DNA from: an alpha proteobacterium BAL199
GTDB lineage: Bacteria > Pseudomonadota > Alphaproteobacteria > Thalassobaculales > Thalassobaculaceae
DNA length: 64,000 nucleotides
Assembly (NCBI GenBank): GCA_000171835.1
Contig: ABHC01000001.1
Coordinates: 496,001-560,000, forward strand
Reading direction: 5' to 3'
The notes below the pieces were generated by a model. That model was not told where the DNA came from, ran no database searches, and saw only the letters and a program-made list of their open reading frames with translations. Shown here piece by piece: positions 47,111 through 55,881 of this stretch. The position numbers and the translations under genes are program-made. Positions within the stretch are counted from its first letter, which is position 1, and every line of letters starts with the position of its first letter.

Positions 47111-47848
47111 ATGACGCAGAACATCTACGACAACGCTGAGTTTTTCGCTGGCTACAGCCAACTCGGCCGCTCGGTCGGGGGATTGGCCGCGGCGGCGGAG
47201 TGGCCGGCTCTGTGGGCAATGCTGCCGGAAATGCGCGGCCTGACGGTTGTGGATCTGGGCTGTGGATTCGGTTGGTTCTGCCGCTGGGCGCGGGAGCAGG
47301 GTGCCACCCAGGTTCTCGGCCTCGACGTATCGGAGAACATGCTGGGCAGGGCGAGAGCCGAAACGTCGGATACGGCGATCGTCTATGAACGCGCCGACAT
47401 GGAACGGCTTGTTCTACCGGCAACCACGTTCGATTTGGCGTACAGCTCACTGGTCCTGCATTATGTGGCGGATCTCGGCCGGCTGTTCGCCGAGGTTCGC
47501 CGGGGCCTCGCACCCGGCGGCGCGTTCGTCTTCTCAATCGAGCACCCGATCTACATGGCTCCGACGGCTCCAGGATGGTCGGTCGATGCAACGGGGCGAA
47601 AAACTTGGCCGGTTGATCGATACCTCGTTGAAGGCCCTCGCACGACCAACTGGCTGGCCGAAGGTGTCATCAAGCATCACCGTACCATCGGAACGACGAT
47701 TAATTTGCTGATTCGCACCGGTTTTGAAATCGCTCATGTCGAGGAATTCTGCCCGACAGAAGAACAGATCTCGGCGAGACCCGAATTACTTGAGGAACTC
47801 GAACGACCGATGTTCCTGCTGGTCGCGGCACGGGTATCGAGTACGTAA
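47111..47848 (+). CDS. Class I SAM-dependent methyltransferase
   Basis: A 245-residue enzyme. The SAM-binding motif is VVDLGCGFGWFCRWA near residues 46-60, followed by an acidic residue at the end of strand 2 (GLDVSENML) and YSSLVLHYV, LAPGGAFVFSIEHPI, all typical of the UbiE/MenG-like small-molecule methyltransferase group. The acceptor is unknown. It follows secA on the same strand, but the gap carries only a weak ribosome binding site. Confidence 0.87.
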   Translation: MTQNIYDNAEFFAGYSQLGRSVGGLAAAAEWPALWAMLPEMRGLTVVDLGCGFGWFCRWAREQGATQVLGLDVSENMLGRARAETSDTAIVYERADMERLVLPATTFDLAYSSLVLHYVADLGRLFAEVRRGLAPGGAFVFSIEHPIYMAPTAPGWSVDATGRKTWPVDRYLVEGPRTTNWLAEGVIKHHRTIGTTINLLIRTGFEIAHVEEFCPTEEQISARPELLEELERPMFLLVAARVSST

Positions 47849-47985
47849 AAATACCTAACGAGATCGTTCCCGACGTCAATCGGCTGTTAACCTCGCTCGC
47901 CTATCCTCACGACATCTTGCCACCCGTACTGCTGCGATAGGACAGCGCGTCGGGATGCAATGGCGGATCCCAGCAGGAGGGAAGC

Positions 47986-48588
47986 GTGAGAATGAACACA
48001 GTATGCGGAACGGCATACAACTCGATGACGAGCGCAGGCGGACGCGTGCTCGAGCATGCGAATGATTCCGTTCTGCCGATCGTTGATCATCGCCTCTATG
48101 CTCTCCTCTCCTATTGGCTGGCGTTGCGAGACGGCCGGTCGATCCCGAATCGTCAGGATTTCGATCCGACCAAGGTGCCGTTCCTGCTCAACGGCTTCTG
48201 GATCCTCAAGCGTGATGCGGCGACTGGACGGTATCGATTCCATCTCGCCGGTGAAGAAATCCGCTCATTGCTTGGCCGGCGCATTGTTGGCGAATACGTC
48301 GACGATCTGTTCGTGGAGCATGGCCGGCAGTTCACCGAAACGCTCGATCAAGTGACATCCATGCCGGGCATTCACCACATGATCGGTTCGGCCTATCAGA
48401 GCGGACGGCACGGCGTGCACACCGAGCGGCTTGCCCTGCCGATGGCCGACAACGGTGTGATCGACACGGTTTTCGGCGCGACCGTCTACCAGTGGCCGAC
48501 TGCCGTGCTCGCTGGGGTCGCGCGGTTCTCCGGAACGGCTACGCAAGCCGTCGTGCCGATTTCCGTCCTCGATCGCACGGCTCGCTGA
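47986..48588 (+). CDS. PAS_5-type single-domain protein
   Basis: A 200-residue cytoplasmic protein. From about residue 35 it has YALLSYWLALRDGRSIPNRQDFDP, then FWILKRDAATGRYRFHLAGEEI and a closing beta segment, the layout of the PAS_5 family common in Rhodospirillales, which has no known output domain and uncertain ligand. AGGAGGG lies 4 bases before the GTG at 47986 and 10 before the ATG at 47992, so either start is possible. It converges on the DapA-like gene. Confidence 0.75.
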   Translation: MRMNTVCGTAYNSMTSAGGRVLEHANDSVLPIVDHRLYALLSYWLALRDGRSIPNRQDFDPTKVPFLLNGFWILKRDAATGRYRFHLAGEEIRSLLGRRIVGEYVDDLFVEHGRQFTETLDQVTSMPGIHHMIGSAYQSGRHGVHTERLALPMADNGVIDTVFGATVYQWPTAVLAGVARFSGTATQAVVPISVLDRTAR

Positions 48589-48603
48589 AGCCCATCCGGA
48601 CGC

Positions 48604-49530
48604 CTATTTCCCCCAGCGCAATGCCAGTACGTCTGCGTCGCGCGCCAACTCAAGCAGGCCGGCCTTGGTGGCCGGATGCAGTGCCTCCAGTGGATGGCGC
48701 ACGGCGTCGCTCTTGATCACCCCGCCTTCCATCATCACGGTCTTGCAGGCACGCAGGCCGCACTGCCGGTTCTCGTAGTTGATCAGCGGCAGGATCCGCG
48801 CATAGGTCTCGGCCGCTTCTTGACGTCGGCCGGCCAGATGGTGGACGACCACTGGCTTGATCAGGTCAGGTAGTAGGGCGCTGCACATGGTGCCGGTCGC
48901 CCCGGCGTCCAGGTCCGCCATCAAGGTGATGGATTCCTCACCGTCGAACGGACCTTGGATTGCGTTGCCGCCGGCTTCGATCAGCGCTCGCAGTTTCGAT
49001 GCCGCGCCCGCCGTCTCGATCTTGAAGTAGGTGACCTGCGGTACCGCCTTTGCCAGCCGGACCAGGAACGGCACCGACAGGGCGACACCCGACAGCGGCG
49101 CGTCCTGCACCATGATCGGCAGGCCCGATGATTCTGCCACCGTGGCGAAATGCTCCTCGATGCCCTTCTCGTCGGCGCGCAGTCCGGTGCCGTGATAGGG
49201 CGGCATCAGCATCAGCATGGCGGCACCCGCCTGGGCGGCGCGCTTGGAACGCTCGGCCGCCAGCCGAGTGGAGAAGTGGCTGGTGGTGACGATCACCGGC
49301 ACCCGGCCGGCAACATGGGACATGCACAGATCCAGCAAGGTCTCGCGCTCGGTATCGGACAGCAGGAACTGCTCGGAGTAGTTGGCCAGGATGCAGATCC
49401 CGTCGACGCCCTGGTCGATCATGCAATCCAGCACCCGCTTTTGCCCATCGAGGTCAACGCCTCCGGACGGGGTGAACGGGGTCGGCGCGATCGGGAAGAT
49501 GCCGCTGCGGGCGACGGTCGGCGGGGCCAT
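48604..49530 (-). CDS. Dihydrodipicolinate synthase-family aldolase/dehydratase
   Basis: A 308-residue class I TIM-barrel enzyme. The Schiff-base lysine is in VTYFKIETAG near residue 170. The usual tyrosine-containing YN-x-P is replaced by QDAPLSG, and the G-T-T/S-G-E loop is ANYSEQF, so it is not the lysine-pathway DapA; relatives act as sugar-acid dehydratases or 2-oxo acid aldolases. GGAGG precedes the ATG. The HpcH/HpaI aldolase gene lies upstream on the same strand with an 85-base gap, and an FAD 2-hydroxyacid dehydrogenase faces them, suggesting sugar-acid or hydroxyacid breakdown. Confidence 0.86.
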   Translation of the reverse strand: MAPPTVARSGIFPIAPTPFTPSGGVDLDGQKRVLDCMIDQGVDGICILANYSEQFLLSDTERETLLDLCMSHVAGRVPVIVTTSHFSTRLAAERSKRAAQAGAAMLMLMPPYHGTGLRADEKGIEEHFATVAESSGLPIMVQDAPLSGVALSVPFLVRLAKAVPQVTYFKIETAGAASKLRALIEAGGNAIQGPFDGEESITLMADLDAGATGTMCSALLPDLIKPVVVHHLAGRRQEAAETYARILPLINYENRQCGLRACKTVMMEGGVIKSDAVRHPLEALHPATKAGLLELARDADVLALRWGK

Positions 49531-49615
49531 GGTCTAGTCCTCCAGTGGAGCTGTTGGCTCTGGATTGAGTGGCATTCGAGGCGGTGAATCTGCCTCCGTC
49601 AAGCGTAGGCACCGC

Positions 49616-50398
49616 CTACAGCATCGCGCGGAGCACCTTGGTGCGCTCGTTTGCCGCCGCCATCAGCAACGGCAGGTCGTTGCCCCCCAGAATGAACCGG
49701 GCGCCGATGCCGATGTAGCGCTGCATCAGCGGAGGGTCATAGACACCGCCCATGCCCGGATGCTTGCCGTGTGCCTTGCAGGCCGCCACGACGCGCTCGT
49801 AGGCGGCGGTGATGTCGGGATGCCCGAACTGGCCGGGGATGCCCATCTCCATGCTGAGGTCGCTGGTTCCGATCAGCAGCGCGTCGACGCCCGGGACCGC
49901 GGCGATTTCCTCGGCGTTGGCGATCGCGGTTGGGGACTCCAGCATCACAACCAACAGGGTTTCGCGATTGATCGTCTCGGTCGCCTCGCCCATCGGGTGG
50001 GTCCGGAAGTCGAGCTGCGGCAGCCCGCCGGTGACCGATCGGTGGCCAATCGGCGGATAACGGCACTGGCTGACCATCCGGGCGGCGGTTGCGGCGTCGT
50101 CGACATGCGGCACGACGATGCCCTGGGCGCCGCCGTCGAGCACGCGGGTGGCGTGGAACGACTCGTATCCCGGTACCCGGACAATCGGTGTAATCCCGGC
50201 GTCCTGGGCGGCCACGCAGATCTGCACGGCGGTATCCAGGTCCATGGAGTTGTGCTCCATGTCGATGAACAGCCAGTCAAACCCAGCGGTGCGCATCGCC
50301 TTGGCGATGTCGACGGTGCGGGCTTGGCGCAGGCCAACGCCCAGGGCCAATTCGCCGGCACGCAACCGGTCCAGGGCAACGTTTTTCAGTTCGATCAC
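49616..50398 (-). CDS. HpcH/HpaI-family class II aldolase
   Basis: A 260-residue metal-dependent aldolase of the 2,4-dihydroxyhept-2-ene-1,7-dioate aldolase group. The motif FDWLFIDMEHNSMD, the PIVRVPGYE strand, GAQGIVVPHVDD, and LLVVMLESPTAIANAEEI, with glutamate and aspartate metal ligands, are in their usual order. Such enzymes cleave 4-hydroxy-2-oxo acids to pyruvate and an aldehyde. The start is the GTG at 50398, preceded by GGAGAGA; upstream codons show no similarity. It sits between the DapA-like gene and the divergent FAD dehydrogenase, with 176 bases between the divergent starts. Confidence 0.88.
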   Translation of the reverse strand: MIELKNVALDRLRAGELALGVGLRQARTVDIAKAMRTAGFDWLFIDMEHNSMDLDTAVQICVAAQDAGITPIVRVPGYESFHATRVLDGGAQGIVVPHVDDAATAARMVSQCRYPPIGHRSVTGGLPQLDFRTHPMGEATETINRETLLVVMLESPTAIANAEEIAAVPGVDALLIGTSDLSMEMGIPGQFGHPDITAAYERVVAACKAHGKHPGMGGVYDPPLMQRYIGIGARFILGGNDLPLLMAAANERTKVLRAML

Positions 50399-50574
50399 GA
50401 CTCTCTCCGCCCGATATCTCATGTGGTGGGACCGATCAGAGCAGGGATTGCCGTCGGCGTCACCGCCTTGCTCGGCACAACACCCCGCGCAGCGCGGACT
50501 TGCCGGGCCCGGCAATCCGGCGGCACACTCCAGCGAAGACCTATGCCGGACAGTTATCGATCAGGAGAGCTCTC

Positions 50575-52008
50575 GTGAACCAGCACACGCCGCCGTCGGC
50601 GGTCGCCGAAGCCGTGGCACGCATCAAGGACGCGCTCGGGTCAAAGGGCTGGCTGGAGGACCCATCCGACACGCTGAAGTACCGCACGGACTGGCGCGGA
50701 CGCGATGTCGGCGAGGCGGTGCTGGTGGCGCGGCCGTCGTCGACCGATGAGGTATCCTCGGTGGTCCAGGTTTGCGCCGAGGCCGGGATTGCGATCGTCC
50801 CGCAAGGCGGCAACACCGGCCTGGTATTGGGATCGATCCCGACCGAGGATCGGCCGGCGGTGGTGCTGTCGTTGGATCGCATGACCCGGATCCGGACGCT
50901 GGACGCCGACAACTTCGCGCTGGTCGCCGAGGCTGGGTGCGTCGTCAAATCCGTGCAGGACGCTGCGGTGGCGGCCGACCGGTTGTTCCCGCTGTCGCTG
51001 GCCTCGGAGGGAAGTTCGACGATCGGCGGCACCCTGTCGACCAACGCCGGCGGCAACCAGACCGTCCGCTACGGAAACGCCCGCGAGCAGGTGCTGGGGC
51101 TCGAAGTGGTGATGCCGGATGGTACGGTGTTCGATGGGCTGAACACCCTGCGCAAGAACAACACCGGCTACGATCTGAAGCACTTGTTCATCGGCGCGGA
51201 GGGGACGCTCGGGATCATCACCGCGGCCGCACTGCGCCTGATGCCGGCGCCTCGGGGCCGCGAGACCGCGCTGCTGGCGGTTCCGGAGCCGGCGGCGGCC
51301 CAGGCGCTGCTGGCCCGTGCCCGCGAACTGTCCGGCGATACGGTCCTGGCTTACGAACTGATGCCGAGGATGTGCCTGGATCTGGCGATCCGTCACATCG
51401 AGGGCATCGCCGATCCTCTCGAGGCCACGTCGCCCTGGTACGTCCTGGTCGAACTGGCGACCGCCTCACCGATCGACGATCTGCGCGCCAAGCTCGAGGC
51501 GATCCTGGCCGAAGCCATGGAGCAGGGTCGAGTGACCGACGGCGTGATTGCCGAAAGCGAGGCCCAGCGTTCAGCCCTCTGGCGCATCCGTGAGGAACAG
51601 GCCGAGGCCGGCCGCCGCGAAGGCGGTGGGGTGTCCTGTGATGTGTCAGTCCCGGTCAGCAAGGTCGCCGCGTTCCTGAGCCGGGCCGAGGCGATGCTGC
51701 GCGCCGAGGAACCGGATCTGCGTTTGAACACCTTCGGGCACATGGGCGACGGTAACATCCACTATCTGATCCTTCGGCCGCTTGCGATGGACGCGGGCGC
51801 GTGGAAGCAACGCAACGGCAATTTGGTGCATCAGCTGAACGAATTGATTGCCGAAATGGGCGGCAGCTTTTCGGCCGAGCACGGGATCGGCGCCCAGAAG
51901 CGTGGGGATTTGGCACGTTATGCCGCTCCGTCGCGCTTGGCGCTGATGCGGTCGGTCAAGGCGGCGATCGACCCGTTGAACGTGATGAACCCCGGGAAAA
52001 TTCTGTAG
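50575..52008 (+). CDS. FAD-linked 2-hydroxyacid dehydrogenase (GlcD/D2HGDH-like)
   Basis: A 477-residue flavoprotein of the VAO fold. The FAD domain has VARPSSTDEVSSVVQVCAEAG, PQGGNTGLVLGSIP and SEGSSTIGGTLSTNAGGNQTVRYGN; the C-terminal substrate domain has FGHMGDGNIHYL and ends AEHGIGAQKR...NPGKIL, all family hallmarks. It oxidises a D-2-hydroxyacid such as D-2-hydroxyglutarate or D-lactate to the 2-oxo acid. The GTG at 50575 follows AGGAG. It diverges from the two aldolase-type genes, which could act on its product. Confidence 0.92.
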   Translation: MNQHTPPSAVAEAVARIKDALGSKGWLEDPSDTLKYRTDWRGRDVGEAVLVARPSSTDEVSSVVQVCAEAGIAIVPQGGNTGLVLGSIPTEDRPAVVLSLDRMTRIRTLDADNFALVAEAGCVVKSVQDAAVAADRLFPLSLASEGSSTIGGTLSTNAGGNQTVRYGNAREQVLGLEVVMPDGTVFDGLNTLRKNNTGYDLKHLFIGAEGTLGIITAAALRLMPAPRGRETALLAVPEPAAAQALLARARELSGDTVLAYELMPRMCLDLAIRHIEGIADPLEATSPWYVLVELATASPIDDLRAKLEAILAEAMEQGRVTDGVIAESEAQRSALWRIREEQAEAGRREGGGVSCDVSVPVSKVAAFLSRAEAMLRAEEPDLRLNTFGHMGDGNIHYLILRPLAMDAGAWKQRNGNLVHQLNELIAEMGGSFSAEHGIGAQKRGDLARYAAPSRLALMRSVKAAIDPLNVMNPGKIL

Positions 52009-52022
52009 CCGATGCTGCGTGG

Positions 52023-53276
52023 CTAAGCTGCGCTTGTGACTGCCGAAGTTTTTGGCAGGGAGACGACCACCGTCGTGCCGCCGCCGGGCGCGCTGTCGAT
52101 CCGCAGCCGGCCGTTGTGTAGCTCGACCAGCCGGTGTGCGATGGGCAGTCCCAGCCCGGTGCCGCCATTTGACGGCGAGGTATGGCTGGGCTCGATCTGT
52201 GTGCGGCCGTAGGGCTGCATGGCCCGTTCGATCTGCCGCATCGTCATGCCCGGACCTTCGTCGCGGACGCGGATCTCCACCGGATCGCCGTCGCTGAACG
52301 TCACGATGATCTCGCTGTCCTCGGGACCGAACTTGATGGCGTTGCCGATGATGTTGATCAGCACCTGCTGTATGGCCCGGCGGTCGGCTTGAACCCGCGG
52401 ACCGCGCCGACCCTCGATGCGCATCCCGATGCCACGACCGTCGGCCAGCGGTTCCAGCATCCGGGCGGTGGCGTGCGCCAATGCCGCCAGTTCGACCGGT
52501 TCGGTCTGCAGCTCGATCGCGCCGGCCTCGATGCGGGCCAGATCGAGCAGATCGTTGATGAGGTCCAGCAGATGGCGGCCGCTGGTGGAGATCGTTTCGA
52601 CCGAATCCAGATACTGGGGAAGCATCGGGCCATGCAGCTGCAGTCTCAGCATGTCGGCGAACCCGATGACGGCGTTCAGCGGCGTGCGCAACTCATGGCT
52701 CATATGCGCCAGGAACTCACTCTTGGCACGATCGGCCATCTCGGCCGCCATCTTGGCGCGTGCCAGGTCCGACACGGCATCGACGGTGATCTGGCGGGAT
52801 TCCAGGAACCGTGTGGCAATCTGGGACAGGTCGATCAGCGAGGCCCGCTGGTCGTCGTCCAGCTTCCGTGGCTGGTCTCCCAACACGCACAGCGTTCCGA
52901 CCCGGTAACCACTGCGCAGGATCAATGGCGCTCCGGCATAGAACCGGGTGTGCGGTGGCCCGGTGACCAGTGGATTCTCGGCAAACACCGGATCCGACCA
53001 AGTGTCCTCGATCTCCATCACACGAGGATCGGTGATCGCATGGCTGCAGAAGGACTGATGGCGCGGCATTTCACGCACGCCTTCGACGCCGAAGGCCGAC
53101 TTGAACCAAACCCGTTCGGCATCCACCAGACTGATGAACGCCATCGTGCTGCGGCAGGTTCGGGCCGCCAACTGGCAGAGCTGGTCGAACGCCGCTTCCG
53201 GTAGGGTATCAAGCACCTGAAGCGCTCGCAGGGCCGCAAGCCGTGCGTCCTCATCCTCGCCTGATAGCACTGCCAT
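52023..53276 (-). CDS. Soluble GAF-domain histidine kinase
   Basis: A 417-residue cytoplasmic kinase with no membrane segment. A GAF domain at about residues 15-165 (FISLVDAERVWFKSAFGV, RFYAGAPLILRSGYRVGTLCVLGD) precedes the phosphoacceptor FLAHMSHELRTPLNAVIGF (histidine near 197) and an ATPase domain with NIIGNAIKF, DEGPGM and GGTGLGLPIA. All catalytic boxes are intact. No receiver or regulator gene adjoins, so its partner is elsewhere. It converges on the FAD dehydrogenase with a 14-base gap. Confidence 0.9.
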   Translation of the reverse strand: MAVLSGEDEDARLAALRALQVLDTLPEAAFDQLCQLAARTCRSTMAFISLVDAERVWFKSAFGVEGVREMPRHQSFCSHAITDPRVMEIEDTWSDPVFAENPLVTGPPHTRFYAGAPLILRSGYRVGTLCVLGDQPRKLDDDQRASLIDLSQIATRFLESRQITVDAVSDLARAKMAAEMADRAKSEFLAHMSHELRTPLNAVIGFADMLRLQLHGPMLPQYLDSVETISTSGRHLLDLINDLLDLARIEAGAIELQTEPVELAALAHATARMLEPLADGRGIGMRIEGRRGPRVQADRRAIQQVLINIIGNAIKFGPEDSEIIVTFSDGDPVEIRVRDEGPGMTMRQIERAMQPYGRTQIEPSHTSPSNGGTGLGLPIAHRLVELHNGRLRIDSAPGGGTTVVVSLPKTSAVTSAA

Positions 53277-53367
53277 GACGAATCCGCCGCACCAGAAACG
53301 ACCCTACAGTCGGTGAGCGTATCGGCTGAGATATTAACGGGCCGTTAACTTGATGGAACGGCGCGCA

Positions 53368-54567
53368 CTATTCTCCCGCTGTAATGGCAACGGCCGGCCT
53401 GGCCGACGGCAGCATGGCTACGGCAAACGCAATTGCGGTTGCGCACGCCGCGCAGATCAGGAACAGGGTGGCGAAACCGTCGCCGGCTGTGGAACCGTGC
53501 AGACGTGAGATGACCGGCACGACGGTGGCTGCGACCACGAAGGACAGCACATACTTCACCGAGTAGGCGCGGGCCCGCCAGTGCTCCGGCGTGTTCCGTG
53601 CTACCAGGGTGTCGGTGATCGGGATCTGGCCGAACACCAGCATCATCATCGCCAGGGCCAAGCCGATCATCACCGAGCCCGTGGCGTTGGAAGCCAGGAT
53701 AAAGACCGCGATGTCCCCAACGGTGAGCACCAGGAACACCAGCCGGATCGAGTAGCGATCGATCAGGTGGCCGACCAGGACCTGGGTGAAGGCGGCGGCG
53801 GCGAACACCATCGCGATCAGGCCGCCGGCCCGCGACGCGCCCTCGGTCAAGGCCATCACCCGCTCGTCGAAGATCTTCGGCAGCGCGATGGTCGTCGCGT
53901 TGAAGATGAACCCGCCGACCGCAGTGGCGAAGAACACGATCGCGAGGATCCGCTTCCACTGCAGGCTGGGCTGAGCGTTGGCCTTGCGAGCGGCCGTGCC
54001 GGCAGCGGTCTCCGCGCGCCCGGCGTTGCTGCGGCAGTACAGCAGCCAAAGCCCGCCGATCGTCACGCAGAGCACGCTGGGAACCAGGAAGGCAGCCCGC
54101 CAGCCATAGGCCTCGCACAGGAAGGCCGTGAGCAGGGGGGCCGCGGCCACCCCCATGTTGCCCCACACCCCGTTGATGCCGAGTCGGCGACCGACGGCAC
54201 CGCCGCCCTGGCTGACCATGGCAATCCCGACCGGATGATAGATTGCCGCGAACACACCGATCGCCAGAAGGCCGGCCGCGATCTGCAGGCGTCCGTCTGC
54301 CAGCCCGGTCAGCGCTGCGGCACAGCCGATGCCGATGAAGAACAGCGCGATCATCGCTTCCCGGCTCCAGCGGTCGGCCAGCCACCCGGCCGGCAACGAG
54401 CACGCTCCGAACGCGATGAAGCCGGCGGTCGAGAGGAACAGCAGTTCACCATAGGTCGCGTTGAGTTCGGCAGCCATGAAGACCGCTGCGGTCGGGAACA
54501 CGAGCATCATCAGGTGATCGACCGCGTGGCCGGCGTTCAGGAACAGGAAACGGGTGTTGAGACGCAT
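53368..54567 (-). CDS. Major facilitator superfamily transporter
   Basis: A 399-residue inner-membrane protein with about twelve hydrophobic segments. It starts FLFLNAGHAVDHLMMLVFPTAAVFMA, has SLPAGWLADRWSRE between helices 2 and 3, AIYHPVGIAMVS in helix 5, and VGHLIDRYS in the second half. The HPVG and HAVDH wording recalls fosmidomycin-resistance/FsrA-like drug exporters, but the substrate is unknown. The ATG at 54567 follows AGGGAGAAG. It is divergent from an AraC-type regulator with a dyad between, so probably inducible by that regulator. Confidence 0.88.
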   Translation of the reverse strand: MRLNTRFLFLNAGHAVDHLMMLVFPTAAVFMAAELNATYGELLFLSTAGFIAFGACSLPAGWLADRWSREAMIALFFIGIGCAAALTGLADGRLQIAAGLLAIGVFAAIYHPVGIAMVSQGGGAVGRRLGINGVWGNMGVAAAPLLTAFLCEAYGWRAAFLVPSVLCVTIGGLWLLYCRSNAGRAETAAGTAARKANAQPSLQWKRILAIVFFATAVGGFIFNATTIALPKIFDERVMALTEGASRAGGLIAMVFAAAAFTQVLVGHLIDRYSIRLVFLVLTVGDIAVFILASNATGSVMIGLALAMMMLVFGQIPITDTLVARNTPEHWRARAYSVKYVLSFVVAATVVPVISRLHGSTAGDGFATLFLICAACATAIAFAVAMLPSARPAVAITAGE

Positions 54568-54599
54568 GGACTTCTCCCTCGATACGGAGGGATGATGCC

Positions 54600-54629
54600 T
54601 TCTGTCGAACTTTCCGTCCTTCGATAGAA
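54600..54629. promoter_or_regulatory. Inverted repeat between the MFS and AraC genes
   Basis: TTCTGTCGAA and TTCGATAGAA form arms matching at nine of ten positions, with a 10-base spacer, in the 71-base gap between the divergent transporter and its AraC-type regulator. It is a likely binding site for that regulator. Confidence 0.6.
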
Positions 54630-54638
54630 CGTCAATCA

Positions 54639-55442
54639 ATGTTGAAAAGCGGACAAACCATGCGAAGCCGGGATCCGGCTGTTGAGGAGCGTCAGCGTTG
54701 GCCGAAGGCGATTGTCGGCTACGCCGTGGACTACCATGCCGGCCACAGTACCGGGCGGCACGCTCACGACCGCGCCCAGCTCGTGCACGGCGAGAAGGGA
54801 GTAATGACGGTACGGACCGATGACGGTGCCTGGGTGGTGCCACCCGGGTACGCCGTCTGGGTGCCGCCGGAAGTGGTCCACGAAGTCCGCGCCGCCGGCC
54901 CGGTGGCAATGCGCACGCTGTACCTACGCACCGATTCCCCGGTTCCAATCGGCCCGCGATGCCAGGTGGTGCGGGTGCCGGCGCTGGTGCGCGAACTGAT
55001 TGCCCGGGTGGTTCAACTGCCCGAGAACTATCCCGACGACGGTCCCGAGGCGCGGCTGGTCGCGGTACTGGCGGACGAGTTGGCTGGACTGCCGCTGGCG
55101 CCGCTCGATCTGCCGCTGCCGCGCGACCGACGGGCGTTGGCCGTGGCCGAAGCATTGATCGCGTCGCCCGCGGACGGGCGCGACCTAGAGGCCTGGGGAC
55201 GGGCGGTCGGAGCCAGCGACCGGACGCTGGCGCGTCTGTTCCGGCGGGAAACCGGGCTGACCTTCGGCCGCTGGCGCCAGCGCCGCCGGTTGCTGGCGGC
55301 GCTGGAGCGGTTGGCCGGCGGTGAGTCGGTCACCGCCGTGGCACTCGATCTCGGCTACGAGAGCCCGAGCGCGTTCATCGCGATGTTCCGCCGTGCCCTT
55401 GGCGCGTCACCGACCCGCTATCTGCGGCATGGCGGCGGTTGA
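54639..55442 (+). CDS. AraC-family regulator of the adjacent transporter
   Basis: A 267-residue regulator with an N-terminal cupin domain (HSTGRHAHDRAQLVHGEKGVMTV, VPPGYAVWVPPEVVHEV) and a C-terminal double helix-turn-helix (DRTLARLFRRETGLTFGRWRQRRRL, YESPSAFIAMFRRALGASPTRY). This arrangement, with cupin plus AraC and a divergent MFS exporter, resembles the NimR/NimT pair. The ATG at 54639 lacks a good ribosome binding site; an ATG at 54660 is possible. It ends 24 bases before the convergent NIPSNAP gene. Confidence 0.88.
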   Translation: MLKSGQTMRSRDPAVEERQRWPKAIVGYAVDYHAGHSTGRHAHDRAQLVHGEKGVMTVRTDDGAWVVPPGYAVWVPPEVVHEVRAAGPVAMRTLYLRTDSPVPIGPRCQVVRVPALVRELIARVVQLPENYPDDGPEARLVAVLADELAGLPLAPLDLPLPRDRRALAVAEALIASPADGRDLEAWGRAVGASDRTLARLFRRETGLTFGRWRQRRRLLAALERLAGGESVTAVALDLGYESPSAFIAMFRRALGASPTRYLRHGGG

Positions 55443-55466
55443 GGGCCCGGTACGGAACGATGCTGC

Positions 55467-55790
55467 TCAACGCTTGAACGGATAGAAACTCACGTCGTTG
55501 AACAGGGAGTTCTCCTGCTTCTCCAGTGCGCCGAGCTTGGCGCTCTCCTGGGTGTAGGCGATCCAGTCAGGATCGGCCTGCATCGCGCTGCGCTTCTTTT
55601 CACGGTCGCCGGCGCTCTCATACGCCCAGATGTGGATGTAGACGTTCGGGTCGCCGGTCTCGCACTTGGCGTACAGGACCGGTTGGCCGAGGTGCTTGGC
55701 CTGCGGGGCTTTGCCCATCTTCTCGTAGAGCGCCAGATGCTTGGCGATGGTGCCCGGCCGGCACGTGTATTTGCGCACGTCGAACAGCAT
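55467..55790 (-). CDS. NIPSNAP-family protein, single domain
   Basis: A 107-residue protein that starts MLFDVRKYTCRPGTIAKHLALYEKMG, the NIPSNAP signature of a strand followed by a helix, then VLYAKCETGDPNVYIHIWAYES. One ferredoxin-like domain probably forms a dimeric barrel. The reaction is unknown. AGGAGG is about eight bases before the ATG at 55790 and too close to the ATG at 55796, so the former is preferred. It stands alone between the AraC gene and the 5'-nucleotidase. Confidence 0.83.
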   Translation of the reverse strand: MLFDVRKYTCRPGTIAKHLALYEKMGKAPQAKHLGQPVLYAKCETGDPNVYIHIWAYESAGDREKKRSAMQADPDWIAYTQESAKLGALEKQENSLFNDVSFYPFKR

Positions 55791-55881
55791 GGACATTTCC
55801 TCCTGGTATCGTTGGGTGGTCACTGAGGCGAGGACGCAACCTTAACGCAGGAGCGGCGGCCGAAAAGACGGTTTCGCCGCA

